A stretch of 64,000 nucleotides of DNA from Lachnospiraceae bacterium (GCA_910575565.1 CAJTFL010000001.1:310001-374000), one strand, 5' to 3'. Counted from the stretch's first letter, positions 44,411 to 52,938 are shown. Program-made: numbers and translations. The notes: generated by a model from the letters alone, not told the origin.

Positions 44411-44562
44411 AGCGATTATGCGGAAGCGTTCCCGTCTGAAAGGACGGATGAATACAGGAGCCGGAAAGACCGTGGCAGAACAGAGGGAGCAGTAAGTGAA
44501 GGGCTATCTTGGCAGGCTTATGAAAAAATATGATGGCATCCGATAAAAAAGGACAAGGAAAA
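44411..44562 (+). other. About 150-nt leader with small hairpins
   Basis: The leader contains CCGTC-TGAAAG-GACGG (44432-44447) and a CGG/CCG stem near 44463-44475, then a purine-rich stretch up to the start codon. I do not recognise a riboswitch class. It may simply be a 5' UTR or a small RNA. Confidence 0.35.
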
Positions 44563-45003
44563 ATGGCAAGGTATATAAAAGAAATCGAGTTAGGCATAGC
44601 TCCTGAAAAAGTAGAGGAAATCCTGGGAGATTTCCTGCAGGAGAATGAATTTTACAGGACGACCTGGAAAGGGGAAGCCTGCTATGCGGCAGATGTTTCC
44701 ATTGTTAAGGAAGTAAAATTTTTGAAATACCGTTATGAGGAAGGTGTGCTGCATTTTGAAGCGTGGCTGCGGGATGGAGCCTCGAAAGAACAGGGATTGA
44801 CGGGTCTGGCATCCATGACGTTAAAGAAACCTTATCTTGATGTGGTCATTTCGCTGCTGGGCCGCTGTATACAGGAATCACCCCAGGGCAGGGATAAGAA
44901 AGATATTATCTTACAGCCGGAAAAAAAGCAGAGTTCTGTTTATGCGGTGCTGTTGCTAGTGATCCTGGTATTGTTTTGGGCGCTTATGCGGAGTGTAAGG
45001 TAA
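44563..45003 (+). CDS. Hypothetical C-terminal membrane-anchored protein
   Basis: About 146 residues. The first 115 form a soluble domain (IKEIELGIAPEKVEEILGDF..., TTWKGEACYAADVS). The last 22 (VYAVLLLVILVLFWALM) form one membrane helix with a short basic end, a tail-anchor layout. I do not recognise the family. The ATG at 44563 is preceded by AAGGAAAA; in-frame ATGs at 44530 and 44533 are alternatives. It has its own promoter and structured leader. Confidence 0.6.
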   Translation: MARYIKEIELGIAPEKVEEILGDFLQENEFYRTTWKGEACYAADVSIVKEVKFLKYRYEEGVLHFEAWLRDGASKEQGLTGLASMTLKKPYLDVVISLLGRCIQESPQGRDKKDIILQPEKKQSSVYAVLLLVILVLFWALMRSVR

Positions 45004-45020
45004 TTTTAGTTATGGTATTT

Positions 45021-45412
45021 TTCCTTCATGCGGTTCCCGCTGGCTGAACTATTAAGGTAAAATCTACCGTCCGTTCAGCCAGCGCCATTCGCAAAGCCGT
45101 GCCTTGCGGCACTCCCCGCTGCTTACGCAGCTAACTTTGCTCATAAACGGGCGCTCCCTCAGTGGAAACCGATAAAGGAAAATTCATGCAAGCATGATTT
45201 TCCTTCATGCGGTTCCCACTGGCTGAACTATTAAGGTAAAATCTACCGTCCGTTCAGCCAGCGCCATTCGCAAAGCCGTGCCTTGCGGCACTCCCCGCTG
45301 CTTACGCAGCTAACTTTGCTCATAAACGGGCGCTCCCTCAGTGGAAACCGATAAAGGAAAATTCATGCAAGCATGATTTTCCTTCATGCGGTTCCCACTG
45401 GCTGAACTATTA
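45021..45412. repeat. Tandem MITE-like repeat, 179-bp period
   Basis: Two full units and a partial third, nearly identical, with a period of 179 bp (the same base falls at 45051, 45230 and 45409). Each full unit contains a 156-bp element flanked by GTTCAGCCAG and CTGGCTGAAC (45073-45228 and 45252-45407). An orphan right end lies at 45040-45049. Inside are GTGCC/GGCAC and GCTGC/GCAGC hairpins and a long stem centred on TCATGCAAGCATGA. No coding potential is evident. The element family also appears at 38210 and weakly near 48830. The rest of this gene-free stretch (45004-45442) is short flanking sequence. Confidence 0.8.
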
Positions 45413-45442
45413 GTGTAAAACATTGCAAAGGATGCGTTTCTG

Positions 45443-47389
45443 ATGAAAATTGTAGATTTAAAATGCCCTTCCTGCGGCGGCAAGCTGCTTCCGGTGGAAG
45501 GAAATTCAAAGATTGTATGTTGTGAATATTGTAAAAGCCAATTTGTTCTGGAAGATGACCGGGTGATTAATTACCACGTCCATCAGTACGGGAATGTAGG
45601 GCAGCCAGGGAATTTTGCCAGTGATTCAGGCAGGCCAGCCAGATCCCTCCTGGCAATTCCCTTTAGCATTGCGGCCATGATCGCCATCGCCATAACTTCG
45701 GGAATTATACGGGGAAATAGCGGAGGAGGGAGTAAGCCCGAGGTCACGTTCCCGGCAGCCGCTTCTGCTGTACCAGGGCAGCCCGGCGGCGTGTATATAG
45801 AAACGGAAGAAGAGACGGAGGCCTCTCCCTTTTACCAGGCCATGGTGGAAGCCATATTTGAAAAATCCTGGGATTCGGTTACGCCCCAGGAGCTGGGGAC
45901 GGTAAAATATTTAAAGGTAGAACGGGATTCGGAAGAGTGCTATGTGGAATACAGCTTTAAGGATCCTTATGGGGATAGTTTTATCGCAGAATCCTTGTCT
46001 TTACCGGCCTTAAAATGGAGTGCAAAGGATATCGCTTCCTTTACCGGCCTTTGTAAGCTGGATGTTAAGGAAGAGGTAATGGATTTAAGCGTGCTGGGGG
46101 ATTTAAAGGGGTTAAAGGGCCTGGCTTGCTACCGGGCGTCTTTTTCGGAACTGGCTCAAATCCTGCCGCCAGGGCAGCTTATCGAACTGACGGTAAAAAA
46201 ACCGGAGAGCCTGGAGGGGATTGCTCTTTTTGAAAACCTGGAGAGCCTTTCCTTGGACAGGGTCTATGCCCCGGATTTTAAGCAGCTGGTTCCCTTAAAA
46301 AAGCTTAAATCCCTAACGATTGTTGAAGATGTGCCGGATGATGGGCAGTCCGGCTCCCTGACGGATTACGCTGCCTTGTCTGTCCTGTCCAATTTGGAAA
46401 GGCTGCACCTGGATTCAGAGGCTATCCGGGAATTTAGCTTTTTAAAGCCTCTTTCCAAGCTGTCCAGCCTTTCCATTGAGGGGACTAAGGCCATCGGCAT
46501 TGAGCCTTTGGGTGAGCTTCCCCAGCTGGTTTCCTTATCCTTAAAAGACAACGACTCTATCCAGGATTACAGTCCCATTTGCCGCCTTACAGGCCTTAAG
46601 TCCCTTTCCTTGGATAAGGATACTTCCGCCGCAGATCCGGATTTGTCTCCCTTACAGGGCTTAAAAGAGCTGGAAATCAGCGGGTTCCTTTCCGTGTCTT
46701 CTGTAGGGGGACTGGGAAATTTGACAAAATTATCCATCCATAGCTGCGGCATGGACGAAGCCATGGCTCTTTCCTCTTTAACCGGGCTGGAAGATTTAAC
46801 CTGCTATTCGGTCTGGACTTCTGCGCACGCACTGAGGAATTTAGGGTTTATCAATGGGATGGCCGGGCTAAAGCGGCTGAGCCTTTGCAATACGCAGCCG
46901 GACGATTTCTTTAGCGGATACGGGAATAACGTGGAAGTATATGGGGATATCTCCAATGTATTTAACCACCCTGGCCTGGAAGAGCTGTATTTAACCGACT
47001 GCCTGGTGGGGATCGAATTCGGGAAGATTAAGGATAACCCTTCCTTAAAAAAGCTGTGGATGGGCAAGATCAGCGTAAAAGAAAATTTCTATGTGGAAGC
47101 CTATAACGGGATGGTTGACGTGTGGTATGACGATGTTTCTTTTGATGAGTATAAGGATTTCCTTACCCATTTCCCAAACCTGGAAGAACTGAACCTGGAC
47201 GGGAACCAACTGACGGATATCGGGTTTGTCTCTTCATTAAACCAATTAAAAAGCCTTAGCATTTATGACAATTATGTGACGGATCTAACCCCGTTAAACC
47301 AGGTGGGCCATTTAAAATACCTGGATGTTCGGAAAAACCCGGTTAGCAGCGTGCCCGGCGGGGATGAAGGGATGGTGATTTTGCAGTAA
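45443..47389 (+). CDS. Zinc-ribbon, membrane-anchored leucine-rich-repeat protein
   Basis: A 648-residue protein. An N-terminal zinc ribbon (CPSCGG at 9-14 and CEYCKS at 28-33) is followed by one transmembrane helix (about 70-90, IPFSIAAMIAIAITSGII). A short Gly/Pro/Glu linker leads to a long internalin-like LRR array (about 210-640) with units of about 22 residues such as LTGLKSLSLDKDT and LKYLDVRKNPVSSV. The zinc ribbon would be cytosolic and the LRR outside. The function is unknown; LRR proteins of this kind bind proteins or glycans. The tandem repeat lies just upstream. Confidence 0.75.
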   Translation: MKIVDLKCPSCGGKLLPVEGNSKIVCCEYCKSQFVLEDDRVINYHVHQYGNVGQPGNFASDSGRPARSLLAIPFSIAAMIAIAITSGIIRGNSGGGSKPEVTFPAAASAVPGQPGGVYIETEEETEASPFYQAMVEAIFEKSWDSVTPQELGTVKYLKVERDSEECYVEYSFKDPYGDSFIAESLSLPALKWSAKDIASFTGLCKLDVKEEVMDLSVLGDLKGLKGLACYRASFSELAQILPPGQLIELTVKKPESLEGIALFENLESLSLDRVYAPDFKQLVPLKKLKSLTIVEDVPDDGQSGSLTDYAALSVLSNLERLHLDSEAIREFSFLKPLSKLSSLSIEGTKAIGIEPLGELPQLVSLSLKDNDSIQDYSPICRLTGLKSLSLDKDTSAADPDLSPLQGLKELEISGFLSVSSVGGLGNLTKLSIHSCGMDEAMALSSLTGLEDLTCYSVWTSAHALRNLGFINGMAGLKRLSLCNTQPDDFFSGYGNNVEVYGDISNVFNHPGLEELYLTDCLVGIEFGKIKDNPSLKKLWMGKISVKENFYVEAYNGMVDVWYDDVSFDEYKDFLTHFPNLEELNLDGNQLTDIGFVSSLNQLKSLSIYDNYVTDLTPLNQVGHLKYLDVRKNPVSSVPGGDEGMVILQ

Positions 47390-47573
47390 CCGCCTTGGCT
47401 CATATCCTTGCCAATAGGTATAGATTGGGGAAATTGGTTTATGCTATGAATGGCTACGTGGATCAACGGCAGCCGCTTTTGTGGATCTTGTAACCGGATT
47501 GGTTAATCGGATTTGCTATCTGATTTGCAGTGCAGGTGCAGAAAGTTGCGGTGCAGATGCAGGAAGGGTGTTT

Positions 47574-48812
47574 ATGGGACAGGAAAAACTGACGAAACAG
47601 GAACGGGATTGGATCCTTTATGATGTGGGGAATTCTGCGTTTATCCTTTTGGTATCCACCATTATCCCCATTTATTTTAACAGCCTGGCCTCCGGAGCCG
47701 GGCTTTCTGAGGTGGATTATTTAGCTTTCTGGGGATATGCGGCCTCGGTTTCCACCATTGCTGTAGCGATTATCGGGCCGGTCTTAGGAACGGTGGCCGA
47801 TACCAAAGGGTTTAAAAAGCCTTTGTTTGCCGTCTCCCTGCTGGCGGGAGCTGCCGGCTGCGTGCTGTTGGCTTTCCCTTCCGGCTGGTTTTCTTTCTTG
47901 GCTGTGTTCGTGGCGGCAAAGATCGGGTACAACACCAGCCTGATCTTTTATGATTCCATGCTGGTGGATGTTACCACGCCTAAGCGGCTGGATCAGGTGT
48001 CCTCCCAGGGATACGCCTGGGGCTATATCGGAAGCTGCATTCCCTTTATTCTTTCGTTGTTCTTTGTCTTGCTTCACGGAAAGCTTGGGATTTCCATGAG
48101 GCAGGCCATGGCCATTGCCTTTTTCTTAAACGGAGCCTGGTGGATTGCCTTATCTATCCCTCTGTTAAAGGGATACCGGCAGGAGCATTACGCAGAGCTG
48201 CCAAGCCATCCCGCAAGAAGCAGCCTTAAGCGGCTGTTTTGCACCTTGCAGGAAATCCGGAAGCAAAAGCATATTTTCTTATACCTGCTGGCCTTCTTTT
48301 TCTTTATCGACGGCGTTTATACCATTATTGAAATGGCAACGGCCTACGGAAGCGCTTTAGGGCTGGATTCCAGTCAGCTTTTGCTTGCCCTTCTGGCGAC
48401 CCAGGTGGTGGCTTTTCCCTGCGCCCTGGTATTCGCCAGAGTTTCTAAAATCTGGGAGACATCCCGGCTGTTAAAGGTGTGCATCCTGGCTTATGCGGCG
48501 ATTTCCCTGTTTGCCGTACAGCTGGATAAGCAGTGGGAATTCTGGCTCCTTGCGGTGCTGGTGGGGATGTTCCAGGGAGGGATCCAGGCTCTTTCCCGCT
48601 CTTATTTTGCCAAGATTATCCCGGCGGATAAGTCGGGGGAATATTTCGGCATTTACGACATTTGCGGAAAAGGGGCTTCCTTCCTTGGGACAACCCTGGT
48701 AGGCTTAGTAGCGCAGGCCACGGGGAAGGCAAGCGCAGGAGTGGGGATGCTGACACTGCTGTTTTTCGCGGGGTTTTGGGTGTTTTGCAGGGCGGATAGG
48801 GCGAATGATTAG
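47574..48812 (+). CDS. MFS transporter, UMF1/Atg22-like family
   Basis: About 412 residues with roughly 11-12 membrane helices. It has the N-terminal signature RDWILYDVGNSAFILLVST and GGIQALSRSYFAKIIP (about 330), typical of the UMF1 (Atg22-like) major facilitator group. The substrate is unknown; eukaryotic relatives export amino acids from the vacuole. I chose the ATG at 47574 (RBS AGGAAGGG) over an ATG at 47481, which would add 31 residues with a Cys/Ala-rich non-family start. The gap 47390-47573 shows GTGCAG direct repeats only. Confidence 0.82.
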   Translation: MGQEKLTKQERDWILYDVGNSAFILLVSTIIPIYFNSLASGAGLSEVDYLAFWGYAASVSTIAVAIIGPVLGTVADTKGFKKPLFAVSLLAGAAGCVLLAFPSGWFSFLAVFVAAKIGYNTSLIFYDSMLVDVTTPKRLDQVSSQGYAWGYIGSCIPFILSLFFVLLHGKLGISMRQAMAIAFFLNGAWWIALSIPLLKGYRQEHYAELPSHPARSSLKRLFCTLQEIRKQKHIFLYLLAFFFFIDGVYTIIEMATAYGSALGLDSSQLLLALLATQVVAFPCALVFARVSKIWETSRLLKVCILAYAAISLFAVQLDKQWEFWLLAVLVGMFQGGIQALSRSYFAKIIPADKSGEYFGIYDICGKGASFLGTTLVGLVAQATGKASAGVGMLTLLFFAGFWVFCRADRAND

Positions 48813-48925
48813 CTGCTGTTCCTTCGTGCGCTTTCCGCTTCTTGTCCGGCGCAGACGCCAAGAAGCTGCCCCGTCTGAACTGTTGCAATTTAAGCAGCAA
48901 TGGATGTAAAAATGGAAGGAAATGC

Positions 48926-48994
48926 TTTCACAAAATTTATATTTATGCTAAAATGTAACCGTCCGGGCAGCCATCTTCTTGACGGTGTTTTTTT
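48926..48994 (+). promoter_or_regulatory. Promoter overlapped by terminator-like hairpin upstream of ddh
   Basis: TTTCAC (48926-48931), a 17-bp spacer and TAAAAT (48949-48954) form a promoter. Immediately after it ACCGTC (48958-48963) pairs with GACGGT (48981-48986), followed by seven T (48988-48994). A transcript starting near 48961 would begin in the stem, so the hairpin more probably stops read-through from upstream or attenuates. No lysine riboswitch is recognisable. The remaining 95 bp to ddh hold only an RBS (AGAGGAGAGG). Confidence 0.5.
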
Positions 48995-49088
48995 GGCGGC
49001 TTTAAGGAGAATGCGTGAAAAGGATGAGCGGCTTAAGCTGCGGTTTGGCAGTTTGCCATTGATTAATTTGAAAGAGGAGAGGAACAGT

Positions 49089-50075
49089 ATGGGAATTAAA
49101 ATCGGCATTTTAGGATATGGAAATTTAGGAAAAGGCGTGGAATGTGCAGTAAGGCAAAATTCGGACATGGAATTAGCGGCCATTTTTACCCGCAGGGATC
49201 CGAAATCCCTTAAGGTACGGACATCCGGCGTTAAGGTGTTACATATTGATGCGCTGGAGCGTATGCAGGAAGAGGTTGACGTGTTGATTTTGTGCGGCGG
49301 AAGCGCCACGGATCTGCCGGAGCAGACGCCTAAATACGTTGCCATGTACAATGTGGTGGACAGCTTTGACACCCACGCGAAGATTCCGGAGCATTTTGCC
49401 GCAGTGGATAGCGCGGCCAAGGCAGGGGGGAAGGTAGGGATCATTTCCTGCGGATGGGATCCGGGGATGTTTTCCTTAAACCGCCTGTATGCCAATGCAA
49501 TTTTGCCCCAGGGCCATGACTATACCTTTTGGGGCAAAGGGGTCAGCCAGGGGCATTCTGACGCCGTCCGCAGGATTTCAGGGGTGAAAGATGCCAGGCA
49601 GTATACCATCCCGGTTCCCGAAGCGGTGGAGGCCGTAAGGAACGGGGCAACCCCGGAGCTGACCACCAGGCAGAAGCATACCAGGGAATGCTTTGTGGTG
49701 GCGGAGGAAGGGGCGGATCTTGCCCGGATTGAACATGAGATTGTGACGATGCCCAATTATTTCGCCGATTACGATACCACCGTGCATTTTATCACGGCGG
49801 AAGAGATGGAGCGAAATCACGGCGGCCTTCCCCATGGTGGCTGCGTGATCCGCACGGGAAAAACCGGGATGGAATCGGAGCATAACCACGTGATTGAGTA
49901 TAAATTGGCCTTGGATTCCAACCCGGAATTTACCGCGGCGGTGATTACCGCATACGCCAGGGCGGCTTATCGGATGAATCAGGAAGGGGCAAAGGGATGC
50001 AAAACCGTGTTTGATATCCCGCCGGCTTACCTTTCGGCAAAAAGCGGGGAGGAATTGCGGGCGCATTTGCTGTAG
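49089..50075 (+). CDS. ddh: Meso-diaminopimelate D-dehydrogenase
   Basis: NADPH-dependent enzyme (EC 1.4.1.16) that aminates L-2-amino-6-oxopimelate (tetrahydrodipicolinate) directly to meso-DAP for lysine and peptidoglycan. The N-terminal Rossmann motif GILGYGNLGKGV (about 6-17), VDSFDTHAKIP, CGWDPGMFSL (about 120) and HGGLPHGG with the HNHVIEY region match the family. Length 328 is exact for the family. An upstream in-frame ATG at 48900 would add 63 residues spanning the promoter and hairpin, so I rejected it. It provides the DAP that MurE would use. Confidence 0.95.
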   Translation: MGIKIGILGYGNLGKGVECAVRQNSDMELAAIFTRRDPKSLKVRTSGVKVLHIDALERMQEEVDVLILCGGSATDLPEQTPKYVAMYNVVDSFDTHAKIPEHFAAVDSAAKAGGKVGIISCGWDPGMFSLNRLYANAILPQGHDYTFWGKGVSQGHSDAVRRISGVKDARQYTIPVPEAVEAVRNGATPELTTRQKHTRECFVVAEEGADLARIEHEIVTMPNYFADYDTTVHFITAEEMERNHGGLPHGGCVIRTGKTGMESEHNHVIEYKLALDSNPEFTAAVITAYARAAYRMNQEGAKGCKTVFDIPPAYLSAKSGEELRAHLL

Positions 50076-50128
50076 CGGGGATTGGGCTTGCTTAAGCCGG
50101 GAACCTTTTATGTTGGGGGAGCATATAG

Positions 50129-50583
50129 ATGGGAAAAAGATTTAATGTTGCCGGGGCTTGCGATCCACAGTTTCATTATATGGTAGATCTGCAGTCGCGG
50201 CTTGCGGAAATCAAAAAAATGGTAGATGCCGGGGCTTATTTTACCATCAACCATTTACGGAAGGAGAAGGACGCAGGCGTTTTTTGCTGTACCTTCGTCC
50301 GATCATTAATGGGAGGGGAAATTATTATATTGAGGCTGAAACACGCAATGCCCGCCGGATGGATATAGTTATTGATTATGCCGGTGAACGGTTTGTTATA
50401 GAATTGAAGGTATGGTGTGGTAACGCTTATAATGAACGGGGAGAAAAGCAGTTGTTAGATTATCTGAACTATTTTCATTTGGAAAATGGATATATGCTTA
50501 GTTATAATTTTAACCAAAATAAAAAAACTGGTATCAAGGAGATTAAGCTTGATAGGTATATGCTGATAGAAGCTGTTGTGTAA
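50129..50583 (+). pseudogene. AAA-ATPase/nuclease pseudogene with large internal deletion
   Basis: The first 45 codons (RFNVAGACDPQFHYMVDLQ..., YFTINHLRK) match the start of full-length AAA-ATPase-like proteins, which continue into a Walker A. Here the frame breaks near 50270. A second frame (to 50583) carries only the C-terminal PD-(D/E)XK domain: NYYIEAETRNARRMDIVIDY, FVIELKVW and NERGEKQLLDYL. About 400 residues of ATPase core are missing. It is most simply a deletion remnant plus frameshift; the C-terminal part might still be translated. It neighbours an intact relative 28 bp downstream. Confidence 0.85.
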
Positions 50584-50611
50584 TCTTTAAATCATATGGA
50601 ACAGGAAAAAT

Positions 50612-52231
50612 ATGGGGATATTTTTAAATAGCATTGCTCCTTTTGAAGCGTATAGGGAAGCAGTGTCAGATCCGTACTTTGTGGATAAATCGTTATTGCT
50701 CACGGAATTGATCCCGGCGTTTGGCAAAAAGAATCGGTATTTTTGCATAACCAGGCCCCGGCGTTTCGGGAAAAGCGTAATGGCAAATATGGTTGCCGCT
50801 TTTTTCGGGAAAGGAGCAGATAGCAGCTCAGTGTTTCGCCATTTATCCATTGCCAAGGATAAGTGCTGCCTGGAACATCTAAATATGCACCAAGTAATTT
50901 ATATCGATTTTAGCAGAATTCCGGAAAACTGCAGTCAATACCAAGCTTATATTTCACGGATTTCCCAGGGAATAAAGGATGAGCTTTTGCAGTCATACCC
51001 AGAGCTGGAAATTAATCGTGACAAGGCAGTTTGGGATATTTTTCTGCAGATCTTCCTGGAAACGAAAGACAAGTTTATCTTTGTCATGGATGAATGGGAT
51101 ACAGTCTTCCATTTGCCGTTTATCTTGGGAGATAATCAAAAAGAATATTTGCTTTTCTTAAAAAATCTTCTGAAAGATCAAGTATATGTAGAGTTTGCCT
51201 ATATGACAGGAGTCCTGCCCATAACAAAGTATTCCAGTGGATCGGAGTTAAATATGTTCCTGGAATATGATATGGCAACGAAGAAAAAATTTAGCCAGTA
51301 TTTTGGATTCCTTGACTGGGAAGTGGATGAGCTGTTTAAACGGTATCAGAGTAAAAAGGAAAATCCAGGGATTACCAGAGAGGCGCTAAGAAGCTGGTAT
51401 GATGGCTACTGCACGGCAAAAGGGGATAAAATCTATAATCCCCGTTCGGTTGTTTGTGCCCTGTCTGATGATGAATTGGCAAATTATTGGACTAGCTCAG
51501 GACCTTATGATGAAATTTTTTACTACATTCGGCATAACATAAAAGCAGTGCGGGATGACCTTGTGCTGATGGTTTCCGGTGAAGGGATAAAGGCTAATAT
51601 CCGAAGCTATGCAGCGGCATCGATGGAACTTGGCACAAAAGACGAGATTTATTCGGCGATGGTGGTTTACGGTTTGCTCACTTATCGGAATGGGAAGGTG
51701 TATATTCCAAATAAGGAGCTGATGGGACAGTTTAATGAGTTATTAATGTCGAAAGAGTCTCTAGGGTATGTATACCGTTTGGCCAAAGAATCGGAAAAAA
51801 TGCTGGAAGCTACTCTTGCAGGCAATATAAAGACGATGGCTGAAATTCTGAAATTTGCCCATGATACGGAATCTCCGATTTTTTCTTACAATAATGAAAT
51901 CGAGCTGTCAGCAGTAGTGAATTTAGTTTATTTGGCAGCACGGGATACTTATCATGTGGAAAGAGAAGATAAGGCAGGGGAAGGATATGTAGACTTTATC
52001 TTTTACCCGGAAGATAAGGAAGATACAGCAATTATCCTGGAACTAAAGGTGGATAGTACGCCGGAGGCAGCAATTATGCAAATAAAAGAAAAGCGATACG
52101 TGCTGCGCCTTAAAGGAAAGCTTGGAGAAACGCCTAAATATACGGGGAAGATTCTTGCCGTGGGAATTAGCTATGATCGAAAAACAAAGGAGCATTTTTG
52201 TAAAGTGGAGGAGCTGCTGCTCGATGGATGA
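50612..52231 (+). CDS. AAA-ATPase-like protein with C-terminal PD-(D/E)XK nuclease (second copy)
   Basis: A 539-residue protein of the same family as the gene at 30433 but not a close copy. YFVDKSLLL, Walker A in RPRRFGKS (about 48-55) and Walker B FIFVMDEWDTVF (about 156) are intact. The C-terminal nuclease motif is VDFIFYP... IILELKVD (about 462-486). RBS is weak (AACAGGAAA). Base composition is AT-richer than ddh upstream, in line with acquired DNA. The role is unknown; a large expansion of this family is typical of gut anaerobes. Confidence 0.83.
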   Translation: MGIFLNSIAPFEAYREAVSDPYFVDKSLLLTELIPAFGKKNRYFCITRPRRFGKSVMANMVAAFFGKGADSSSVFRHLSIAKDKCCLEHLNMHQVIYIDFSRIPENCSQYQAYISRISQGIKDELLQSYPELEINRDKAVWDIFLQIFLETKDKFIFVMDEWDTVFHLPFILGDNQKEYLLFLKNLLKDQVYVEFAYMTGVLPITKYSSGSELNMFLEYDMATKKKFSQYFGFLDWEVDELFKRYQSKKENPGITREALRSWYDGYCTAKGDKIYNPRSVVCALSDDELANYWTSSGPYDEIFYYIRHNIKAVRDDLVLMVSGEGIKANIRSYAAASMELGTKDEIYSAMVVYGLLTYRNGKVYIPNKELMGQFNELLMSKESLGYVYRLAKESEKMLEATLAGNIKTMAEILKFAHDTESPIFSYNNEIELSAVVNLVYLAARDTYHVEREDKAGEGYVDFIFYPEDKEDTAIILELKVDSTPEAAIMQIKEKRYVLRLKGKLGETPKYTGKILAVGISYDRKTKEHFCKVEELLLDG

Positions 52232-52373
52232 CGGAAGTCATGGACTGAGAGAGGACTCTTAGCTTTAAGTTTTTTCCGAGTTTTCATGTAAGATAACCCC
52301 CATACCTTTTTTATAAAATGCCATCTTGTAAATGTGTGCTTGTAAGTGTGTAAGTTAGAGATACTGATGTGAT

Positions 52374-52427
52374 ACCTCTTAAGCAGACAGGGTAAATAAC
52401 CAAAATCTGCTTAAGAGGTGTTTTTTT
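52374..52427 (+). terminator. Perfect 14-bp terminator at a transposase remnant
   Basis: ACCTCTTAAGCAGA (52374-52387) pairs perfectly with TCTGCTTAAGAGGT (52406-52419), followed by G and seven T. It is directly followed by the transposase fragment and probably came with the insertion sequence, shielding its transposase gene from outside transcription. The rest of 52232-52373 shows nothing else clear. Confidence 0.85.
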
Positions 52428-52533
52428 GTCCAAACCAAAGTATTCATCGGAACTTAAAATCCGGGTATGCGAAGATTTTCTATCTGGGAAATATTCAGTA
52501 GCAGAATCAAACTGCTTCATTAGCCGATTTTAA
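52426..52533 (+). pseudogene. Transposase OrfA fragment (IS3-type) remnant
   Basis: A 35-codon frame from a TTG reads SKPKYSSELKIRVCEDFLSG and ends in a stop at 52531. This resembles the N-terminal helix-turn-helix start of IS3-group OrfA transposases (KxKYSxELKxxVxxxYL). The rest of the element is absent. Its end overlaps the 3' end of the XRE gene on the other strand, so the break point lies within 52505-52533. Confidence 0.6.
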
Positions 52534-52905
52534 AGGGGATGATTTTTCTTTTTTCTTATTATTGCATTTAATAAATAATCTCCCCTGTTCAATATATAAG
52601 TCTTTCTGTTCTTCGGTAAGCGCATGAAAAATTTGCAAAATCTTGCGTTCTTCATAATTCGGATATTGCTCTGTCTGACAATTCAGCAAAAAATCAGTAG
52701 AGACATGGAAATATTTAGCAATTTTCTTCAGGGTATCGAAATCCGGTTCACGGTTATTTCGGACATAATTTCCTACGGCACTGGCAGAAATATTTAGATC
52801 TGCCGCCAAATCTTTCTGGCTCATCCCTCGTTCTTCTAATAGATCCCGTAAAATCTCTCCAAAACTCAAACAATCACATCCATTCTTAGTTTTTTCCTTC
52901 ATCAT
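52507..52905 (-). CDS. XRE-family transcriptional regulator
   Basis: About 132 residues. The helix-turn-helix (about 15-70) reads LRDLLEERGMSQKDLAADL and SASAVGNYVRNNREPDFDTL, a Cro/C1-type DNA-binding domain. A short C-terminal helical part ends in a Lys/Ser-rich tail that runs into the transposase remnant, so the tail may not be native. It is divergent from the recombinase-polysaccharide genes and faces a shared 77-bp region with a strong promoter and direct repeats. It is a good candidate repressor of that locus. The double-Met start near 52905 fits the family length better than an upstream one at 52941. Confidence 0.82.
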   Translation of the reverse strand: MMKEKTKNGCDCLSFGEILRDLLEERGMSQKDLAADLNISASAVGNYVRNNREPDFDTLKKIAKYFHVSTDFLLNCQTEQYPNYEERKILQIFHALTEEQKDLYIEQGRLFIKCNNKKKEKSSPLKSANEAV

Positions 52906-52938
52906 ACCTACAGCAAAGGTAAAATTACGAAAAAACAA

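Noticed and set aside
45021-45412. CRISPR array
   Set aside because: The period is 179 bp with near-identical whole units, not short repeats with unique spacers, and no cas genes are present.
47481-47573. N-terminal extension of the MFS transporter
   Set aside because: The 31 extra residues are Cys/Ala-rich and unlike the family; a good RBS precedes the internal ATG at 47574.
48900-49088. N-terminal extension of ddh and lysine riboswitch
   Set aside because: The extra 63 codons cover a promoter and a terminator-like hairpin and have no family match. The segment is too short for a lysine riboswitch.
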